From the NCBI GenBank assembly GCA_963921305.4, contig CAWUEX030000002.1, positions 3,162,001-3,226,000 of the forward strand: a DNA stretch of 64,000 nucleotides. Direction: 5' to 3'. A model generated the notes under the pieces. The model saw nothing but the letters and a program-made list of their open reading frames with translations. It did not search any database and was not told the origin of the DNA. A program made the translations under genes and the position numbers. Positions 59,031-64,000 of the stretch are shown here, piece after piece; positions within the stretch are counted from its first letter, which is position 1; every line of letters begins with the position of its first letter. Source of the stretch: CAWUEX02 sp963921305 (lineage in GTDB: Bacteria > Pseudomonadota > Alphaproteobacteria > Rhodospirillales > Rhodospirillaceae).

Positions 59031-59603
59031 TTAGGCGGCCTGGGGCCCGAGTTTTTTCAGTGCCGCGAGGGGATTGGACTCGATATCCGTGGCCAGTGTC
59101 GCGTTCCAGCGATTGAGAAACCCGAACAGGGCGATGACGGCGACAATCTCGCAAATCTGATTGTCGTCGAAGTGCTTCTTGAGTTCGTCGAAGTCCGCGT
59201 CGGTGACCTCGACTGGAGCATGGGCCGCGCCTTGGGCGACCCGCAGTACGGCACGCTCGGCATCAGAAAACACGTCGGCGTTTTCGTAGTCCCACAGGGC
59301 CTTGATCTTGTCCGGGTCGATGCCGGCCATCTCGGCGCCGTGGACAGTGTGGGATTGGCAATAGGTGCACCCGGCCGAGGTGCTGGTCATGATCGAGACC
59401 AGGCGTTTGAGTTCATTGCTGACGAGGCCGTCCTTGCCGTAGATCGCCCAGGTCAGGCCGCTCAAACCCTCCAGCAAGCCGGGTACGCGGGCGAAGGTAA
59501 GACCGTCGTTGGCACGGAAGCCCATACGTTCTTCCCCGATTTTCATGCGCTCTTGCATGTTAGCGGGCAGGTCGGTCAGGGGCAGGGGATCAATGCGGGG
59601 CAT
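59031..59603 (-). CDS. AhpD-like peroxidase-related protein (carboxymuconolactone decarboxylase fold)
   Basis: 190 residues from the ATG at 59603, with AGGA upstream. The redox motif SAGCTYCQSHTVHGAEMAG (Cys79, Cys82 and following His) is the AhpD CxxC, inside an all-helical CMD fold; FGFLNRWNATLATDIES near the C-terminus is typical of the peroxidase-related subgroup. It probably reduces peroxides with a dithiol partner. It follows the sulfurtransferase gene by 19 bases on the same strand. Confidence 0.9.
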   Translation of the reverse strand: MPRIDPLPLTDLPANMQERMKIGEERMGFRANDGLTFARVPGLLEGLSGLTWAIYGKDGLVSNELKRLVSIMTSTSAGCTYCQSHTVHGAEMAGIDPDKIKALWDYENADVFSDAERAVLRVAQGAAHAPVEVTDADFDELKKHFDDNQICEIVAVIALFGFLNRWNATLATDIESNPLAALKKLGPQAA

Positions 59604-59622
59604 GGCTGGTCCTCGTGTCTGG

Positions 59623-60492
59623 TTACTCGGCGGGGCCGGTGGCGACGGGGGTGTCGGGATCACCGCCCCAGTCGACCCAGGAGCCGTCATAGATCGCAAC
59701 ATCGTCCTTCCCCAGCAGATAGGCGCCCAGTGCGACGGTGCAGGCGGTCACACCGGAGCCGCAGGTGGTGGCCATCGGCGCGGAGAGATCGACACCGGCG
59801 TCCTCGAAGGCGGCTTTGAGGCCGTCTGCCGGCTTGAGGGTTTTGCTGTCAGCGATAAACAGCCCGGCGAAGGGCACGTTGCGGCTGCCGGGGATATGGC
59901 CCGAGCGCAGTTCCGGGCGCGGTTCCGCATCGGTGCCGGCGAAACGCCCGGCGGAGCGGGCGTCAACGAGCTGATAAGCTTTGGTCTCGATGTTGGCGAG
60001 GATGTCGGCTTTGCCGCGCACACGGTCGCGGGCCTCGCGCGATGCCGCGAAGGTTGCCGGTGTGATACTGGGCGTCTCTGTTTCCAGCGGCCTATTTTCC
60101 GCTTTCCATTTGCCAAGCCCGCCGTCGAGGACAGAAACCTTATCGTGGCCGAAGGCGCGGAACATCCACCACACGCGTGCGGCGGCACAGCCGCCACCCA
60201 TGGCGTCGTAGGCTACGACATGGCTGTCATTGCCGATGCCAAGCGCACCCACTTTGGTATTGAACACCGTGGCGGAGGGCATGGTGTGATCCTGATCTGC
60301 GTCTGGATCGGCGACGTCGTTGATGTCGAAAAACACGGCGCCCGGGATATGCCCGGCGGCGTATTGCTCCTTGGCCGGGGCGATGCCGCCGGGGACGAAG
60401 TAGGAGGCATCGACAATGACGACACCGGGGTCGCTCAGGTGCTCGGACAGCCAATCCGTTGAAACAAGAGCGTCCGGGTTGGCGTAGTCCAT
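59623..60492 (-). CDS. sseA: 3-mercaptopyruvate/thiosulfate sulfurtransferase
   Basis: 289 residues from the ATG at 60492 (GGAG 8 bases upstream). Two rhodanese domains: the inactive first (VSTDWLSEHLSDPGVVIVDASY, AAGHIPGAVFFDINDVAD) and the active second with catalytic Cys in TTCGSGVTACTVALGAYLLG. The CGSGVTA loop is the type seen in 3-mercaptopyruvate sulfurtransferases. Moves sulfane sulfur to thiols or cyanide. Follows cysK by 19 bases. Confidence 0.93.
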   Translation of the reverse strand: MDYANPDALVSTDWLSEHLSDPGVVIVDASYFVPGGIAPAKEQYAAGHIPGAVFFDINDVADPDADQDHTMPSATVFNTKVGALGIGNDSHVVAYDAMGGGCAAARVWWMFRAFGHDKVSVLDGGLGKWKAENRPLETETPSITPATFAASREARDRVRGKADILANIETKAYQLVDARSAGRFAGTDAEPRPELRSGHIPGSRNVPFAGLFIADSKTLKPADGLKAAFEDAGVDLSAPMATTCGSGVTACTVALGAYLLGKDDVAIYDGSWVDWGGDPDTPVATGPAE

Positions 60493-60511
60493 GAGCGGGT
60501 CTCCGAGTGGG

Positions 60512-61504
60512 TTAGTCGTCCATCCAGGGCGGGACAGGTAACTCTTTAGACCGGAGGAACTCCGGATTGAAGATTTTACTTTGATACCGGCTGCCGTAAT
60601 CACACAAGACCGTGACGACATTTTTACCGGCGCCGAGCTTTTTGCCGACGCGGATGGCCGAGGCAATGTTGATCCCGGTGGAGCCGCCCATCACCAGGCC
60701 GTCATGCAGGATCGTGTTGTAGATCGCGTCCAGGGCTTCGGGGTCGAGCACCCGCTCGGCATCGTCGACAGGAGCATCCTTCAGGTTGAGCGTTACCCGG
60801 CCCTGGCCGATGCCTTCGGTGATGGAGTTGCCTTCGGTGGTGAGTTCGCCGGTCTTGATGAAGTCGTGAATGACTGAGCCCCCGGGATCGGCAGCAAAGG
60901 TGAGAATGTCTTTGTTGCGCTCTTTGAGGGCGATGGCCGTGCCCGCGAGTGTTCCGCCGGTGCCGACGGCGGTGGTGAAGGCGTGGACGTTGCCGTCGAG
61001 ACTGTCCCAGATTTCCGGGCCGGTGGTTTCAATGTGGCCGTCGCGGTTGGCGGTGTTGTCGAACTGATTGCAGAAATAGCCGCCGATCTCTTTGGCGAGA
61101 CGGTCGGCCACGTGTACGTAGTTGTTGGGGTCTTTGTAGGGCACTGCGGGCACTTCGCGCAGCTCCGCGCCGCAGGCCCGCACGGTGTCCTTCTTTTCCT
61201 GGGTTTGGGTATCGGGCATAACGATGATCGACTTGTAGCCGAGCGCATTGCCGACCAAGGCGACCCCAATGCCGGTGTTGCCGCCGGTGGCCTCGACCAG
61301 CGTGCCGCCGGGCTCGAGCAGACCGCGTTTTTCGGCGTCACGGATCATGAACAGGGCGGCGCGGTCTTTGACCGAGCCTCCCGGATTCATGAATTCGGCT
61401 TTGCCGTAGATGTTCGCGCCGGCCTGCTCAGACGCCCACTTGAGGCGGATCAGCGGCGTATTGCCGACGGCAGCTATAAAATCCCCGTGTACGGCAGGTT
61501 TCAT
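60512..61504 (-). CDS. cysK: Cysteine synthase
   Basis: 330 residues from the ATG at 61504. PLP lysine Lys46 in FMNPGGSVKDRAAL; the substrate loop EATGGNTGIGVALVG; the cofactor phosphate loop TAVGTGGTLAGTA; and the C-terminal GGSTGINIASAIRV. It makes cysteine from O-acetylserine and sulfide. It heads a minus-strand run cysK, sseA, AhpD-like, metC-like, modB, modC, so sulfur genes are grouped and probably co-regulated. Confidence 0.94.
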   Translation of the reverse strand: MKPAVHGDFIAAVGNTPLIRLKWASEQAGANIYGKAEFMNPGGSVKDRAALFMIRDAEKRGLLEPGGTLVEATGGNTGIGVALVGNALGYKSIIVMPDTQTQEKKDTVRACGAELREVPAVPYKDPNNYVHVADRLAKEIGGYFCNQFDNTANRDGHIETTGPEIWDSLDGNVHAFTTAVGTGGTLAGTAIALKERNKDILTFAADPGGSVIHDFIKTGELTTEGNSITEGIGQGRVTLNLKDAPVDDAERVLDPEALDAIYNTILHDGLVMGGSTGINIASAIRVGKKLGAGKNVVTVLCDYGSRYQSKIFNPEFLRSKELPVPPWMDD

Positions 61505-61622
61505 GGTTCTGTCCCAGGTTGCGGAGTGATAGGACCGCACCTAAGGGATAAGGTAAAGGACCTCAAGTGCGTCCGGACCAACCGGTCATCACAAGCACGC
61601 CAGAAGAAAAGGAAACTCCCCC

Positions 61623-62852
61623 ATGGCCGACAGCCAGAAAATAGAATTCCCCGGTCACTCCGGTGATACCCTGGCCGCGCGCCTGGATACGCCGGACGGC
61701 GACCCGGTGGCCTATGCCTTGTTTGCTCACTGTTTCACCTGTTCCAAGGATATCTTCGCCGCCTCGCGGATCGCCAAGGCCCTGAGCGACGAGGGCATTG
61801 CGGTGCTGCGGTTTGACTTCACCGGGTTGGGCGCCTCGGACGGGGAGTTCGCCAACACCAACTTCTCGTCCAACGTCCAAGACCTGTTGAAGGCTGTCGA
61901 CTACATGCGCGATGAACACGAGGCCCCGGCGTTGCTGATCGGCCACTCGCTGGGCGGGGCGGCGGTGCTGGCGGCAGCCCCTGAGGTCGATGAGGTCAAG
62001 GCCGTGGTCACGATCGGTGCCCCGGCGGATGCGGAACACGTCATCCACAACTTCGGCGCCAAGATCGAGGAGATCGAGGACAAGGGCGAGGCTGAGGTGG
62101 AACTGGCCGGACGGCCCTTCAAGATCAAGAAGCAGTTTCTTGACGACGTCGCGGATCAGAATGTGCTCGACGCCGTTGCGGGGATGAAGAAAGCGCTGTT
62201 GGTGTGTCACGCCCCGCTCGATGAAACCGTGGGCATCGACAACGCGACGAAGATTTTTGTCGCGGCGAAGCATCCCAAGAGCTTCTTGTCGCTGGACAAG
62301 GCGGACCACCTGTTGCGCAAGAAAGAGGACGCGATCTATGCCGCAACCTGCATCGCCGCCTGGGCCTCGCGCTACATCGGCGTTGCGCAGGAGGAAGACA
62401 CCAAAGGCGACGCTCCTGCTGAGGGCGACGTTGTGGTGGCCGAAGCGGGAACGGGGCAGTTCACGCAAACCGTGCGGGTCGGGCCCCATGTGTTGACCTC
62501 CGACGAACCGCCGGGGGTCGGCGGCGACAACCGTGGTCCGACGCCCTACGACTATGTGTTGGCGGGGTTGGGCGCGTGCACGTCCATGACTTTGCGCATG
62601 TATGCCAACCGTAAGCGTCTGCCGCTGGAGCATGTGTCCGTGACCCTCACGCACAGCAAAATTCACGCCGAGGACTGTGCCGATTGCGAGACCAAGGAGG
62701 GTAAGATCGACGAGATCACCCGGGACATCACGATCGCCGGCGATGACCTGACCGATGAGCAGCGTGACAAACTCCTCGAAATCGCCGACAAGTGCCCGGT
62801 ACACAGAACACTCGAGAGCGAAGTGAAGGTGCGCACCAGCCTGGCTGAGTAA
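61623..62852 (+). CDS. Alpha/beta-hydrolase fused to OsmC domain
   Basis: 409 residues. Residues 1-255 form an alpha/beta hydrolase: FAHCFTCSKD (oxyanion region), GIAVLRFDFTGLGASDGEF, and the nucleophile elbow LLIGHSLGGAAVL with Ser, followed by the VCHAPLDETVGIDNA acid region. Residues 275-405 form an OsmC-like peroxiredoxin domain with GACTSMTLRMYANRKRLPLE, holding its first Cys, and DKCPVHRTLES holding the second. The fusion is a known bacterial two-domain protein. It probably combines esterase and organic-peroxide reductase functions, but the substrate is unknown. Starts divergently from cysK. Confidence 0.92.
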   Translation: MADSQKIEFPGHSGDTLAARLDTPDGDPVAYALFAHCFTCSKDIFAASRIAKALSDEGIAVLRFDFTGLGASDGEFANTNFSSNVQDLLKAVDYMRDEHEAPALLIGHSLGGAAVLAAAPEVDEVKAVVTIGAPADAEHVIHNFGAKIEEIEDKGEAEVELAGRPFKIKKQFLDDVADQNVLDAVAGMKKALLVCHAPLDETVGIDNATKIFVAAKHPKSFLSLDKADHLLRKKEDAIYAATCIAAWASRYIGVAQEEDTKGDAPAEGDVVVAEAGTGQFTQTVRVGPHVLTSDEPPGVGGDNRGPTPYDYVLAGLGACTSMTLRMYANRKRLPLEHVSVTLTHSKIHAEDCADCETKEGKIDEITRDITIAGDDLTDEQRDKLLEIADKCPVHRTLESEVKVRTSLAE

Positions 62853-62879
62853 GCGCATCGCGCAAAGGAGACGCGGACG

Positions 62880-63929
62880 ATGGCCAACGCACCGGAGACC
62901 AACAAGCAGTGGCTGCTGGCCGAGCGGCCCGTCGACCGCGCTGTACGCGAGAGCGATTTCAAGCTGCACGAGGGGCCCATTCCCGAGCCCGCGGACGGCC
63001 AATTCGTCATCCGGGTGATCTATTCCTCGCTGGCACCGGTGATGCGGTTTTACATGCTCGATGGGGCGGGTATCGAAAAGCCGTTGGAGATCGGCGAGGT
63101 GATGCGCGGCCGCGGCGTCGGGCAGGTGGTGAAGTCGAAGAACCCAGACTACCTGGTCGGTGATATCGTTCACGGCAAGATGGGGTGGCAGCAGTACGCT
63201 GTTGCTGACGGCTCCGATTACTACCTGATGTTCAAGGTGCATCAGCGCGAGGTTCCCGTGTCCACGGCGCTTGGCGTGCTGGGCATGACCGGGTTTACGG
63301 CCTACTTCGGCTTGCTCGACATCGGCAAGCCGAAGGCGGGCGAGATGGTGCTGGTGTCCGGTGCGGCCGGTGGGGTCGGCTCCAGTGTCGGCCAGCTCGC
63401 GAGGATCCGCGGCTGCAAGACTGTGGGCATCGCCGGCTCGGAAGAGAAATGCCGCATGCTGACCGAGCGCCTGGGCTATGACGCGGCGATCAATTACCGC
63501 GAGGGCGACATCGGCGCGCAGATGGACAAACACTGCCCCGATGGCATCGACGTGTTCTTCGACAACGTTGGCGGCGAAATCCTTGATGAAGGCCTGGCGC
63601 GGATCAACAAATACGCCCGGGTGGTGTCCTGCGGCCAGATCAGTCAGTACATTTCCGGCGACGGGGGAGACGGTGGCCCGCGGCCGATCAAGAACGCTTA
63701 CAAGATCGGCCGCCTCAACGCGTTGTTCCAGGGTTTCCTCATCTACGACTATGCGCCGCGCTTCCAAGAGGCGGAACGCGATATGGTGCAGTGGATCCGC
63801 GATGGCCGGCTGACCTACCAGGAAGACGTGCTGGACGGCATTGAGCGCGTGCCCGAGGCGCTGATCCGGCTCTACGAAGGCAAAAATCGCGGCAAGCAAC
63901 TGGTGCGCATAAGCCCTGATCCGTTCTAA
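62880..63929 (+). CDS. NADP-dependent MDR oxidoreductase (CurA/LTB4DH-like)
   Basis: 349 residues. Zinc-independent medium-chain reductase: NKQWLLAERP at the start, then the GroES-like half with RGVGQVVKSKNPDYLVGDIVHG, and the Rossmann half with LVSGAAGGVGSSVGQLARIRGCKTVGIAGSEEKC. DVFFDNVGGEILD and YARVVSCGQISQY follow as in leukotriene-B4 dehydrogenase and curcumin reductase proteins. It reduces alpha,beta-unsaturated ketones or aldehydes. An AGGAG lies upstream of the ATG. It follows the OsmC fusion by 27 bases, fitting a role in electrophile or peroxide stress. Confidence 0.93.
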   Translation: MANAPETNKQWLLAERPVDRAVRESDFKLHEGPIPEPADGQFVIRVIYSSLAPVMRFYMLDGAGIEKPLEIGEVMRGRGVGQVVKSKNPDYLVGDIVHGKMGWQQYAVADGSDYYLMFKVHQREVPVSTALGVLGMTGFTAYFGLLDIGKPKAGEMVLVSGAAGGVGSSVGQLARIRGCKTVGIAGSEEKCRMLTERLGYDAAINYREGDIGAQMDKHCPDGIDVFFDNVGGEILDEGLARINKYARVVSCGQISQYISGDGGDGGPRPIKNAYKIGRLNALFQGFLIYDYAPRFQEAERDMVQWIRDGRLTYQEDVLDGIERVPEALIRLYEGKNRGKQLVRISPDPF

Positions 63930-63963
63930 GCTCTTCTCTCATGCATGAGGGAGGGCGAGGGAC

Positions 63964-64000
63964 ATGTCAGACGGCACGAAGACCACGATGAGCCGCCGCA
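63964..64000 (+). CDS. Start of a further gene, cut by the window end
   Basis: ATG at 63964 preceded by GAGGG four bases upstream, opening the frame MSDGTKTTMSRR. Only 12 codons are visible, so the product cannot be named. It would follow the MDR oxidoreductase by 34 bases on the same strand. Confidence 0.45.
   Translation, partial: MSDGTKTTMSRR

Noticed and set aside
61563..63899. 778-codon open frame on the minus strand
   Set aside because: It lies exactly opposite the alpha/beta-hydrolase-OsmC gene and the MDR gene, both with clear family motifs. Its translation is rich in His, Arg and Val with no motif, as expected from the antisense of GC-rich genes.
1..64000. CRISPR array, insertion sequence, prophage or integrase
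   Set aside because: No regularly spaced repeats, transposase motifs, phage structural genes or attachment-site duplications were seen; nearly all genes are chromosomal housekeeping types.

Overview
The window looks like core chromosome of a GC-rich alphaproteobacterium, most probably of Rhodospirillales-like affinity. This is inferred from gene content, not from an rRNA or a search. Pointers are TrcR (DUF1013), two DUF465 proteins and a DUF1192 protein, 6S RNA between zapA and fthC, hisZ beside purA, serC-serA, a C-less ribosomal protein L31, and the ruvCAB-ybgC-tolQRAB-pal-cpoB-tilS-ftsH-folP-glmM gene order. I saw no rRNA, tRNA, insertion sequence, prophage or CRISPR array.

Layout. 0-5.3 kb: purK (cut by the window edge) and purE on the minus strand, a degenerate GGDEF-fold protein, two DUF465 genes, a row of hairpins ending in a strong terminator, trcR, a quinone oxidoreductase and a DUF1192 gene. 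5.3-9.5 kb: two paralogous membrane proteins, one an apparently active class III adenylate cyclase and the other a cyclase that has lost every catalytic residue I can align. 9.5-16.6 kb, mostly minus strand: rpmE, a MotB-like/MotA-like pair with a co-encoded secreted OmpA-like protein, an inositol monophosphatase, efp and, divergently, epmA; then a secreted Cys-rich protein. 16.7-19.9 kb: thiE and class I aldolase, then a coiled-coil gene, zapA, 6S RNA and fthC. 19.9-36.9 kb: a long plus-strand run of housekeeping genes covering RNA/phosphodiesterase (YmdB-like), YebC, Holliday-junction resolution (ruvCAB), the complete Tol-Pal envelope machine, tRNA lysidine synthesis, FtsH, folate (folP), peptidoglycan precursor (glmM) and thiamine (thiD), with an AT-richer GNAT gene inserted before glmM.

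36.9-47.1 kb: an SLC13 permease, serine synthesis (serC-serA), hisZ, purA, then a membrane-anchored pseudokinase with a small membrane partner. 47.1-52.3 kb: an RluD-type pseudouridine synthase, a small membrane protein overlapping a JAMM peptidase gene, and a cassette of Tat-exported aminotransferase, Asp/Glu-racemase-like protein and MFS exporter. 52.4-55.9 kb: a block of unrecognised genes, including a possible small zinc-ribbon gene whose start codon overlaps that of a divergent gene. 55.9-61.5 kb: minus-strand modC, modB (no modA seen) and sulfur genes: a cystathionine beta-lyase-like enzyme, an AhpD-like protein, a sulfurtransferase and cysteine synthase. 61.6 kb to the end: an alpha/beta-hydrolase-OsmC fusion, an MDR oxidoreductase and the first codons of another gene.

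The most unusual content is a set of signalling proteins that keep the fold but have lost catalysis: a GGDEF-like protein (1476-2219), a pseudo-cyclase (7493-9421) beside a live cyclase, and a pseudokinase (44422-46587). Two proton-channel motors (Tol, and a separate MotAB/ExbBD-like pair with a long coiled coil) are also encoded. Start codons were chosen by Shine-Dalgarno sequence, overlap with the upstream gene and family N-termini; promoters and terminators are reading-based calls.
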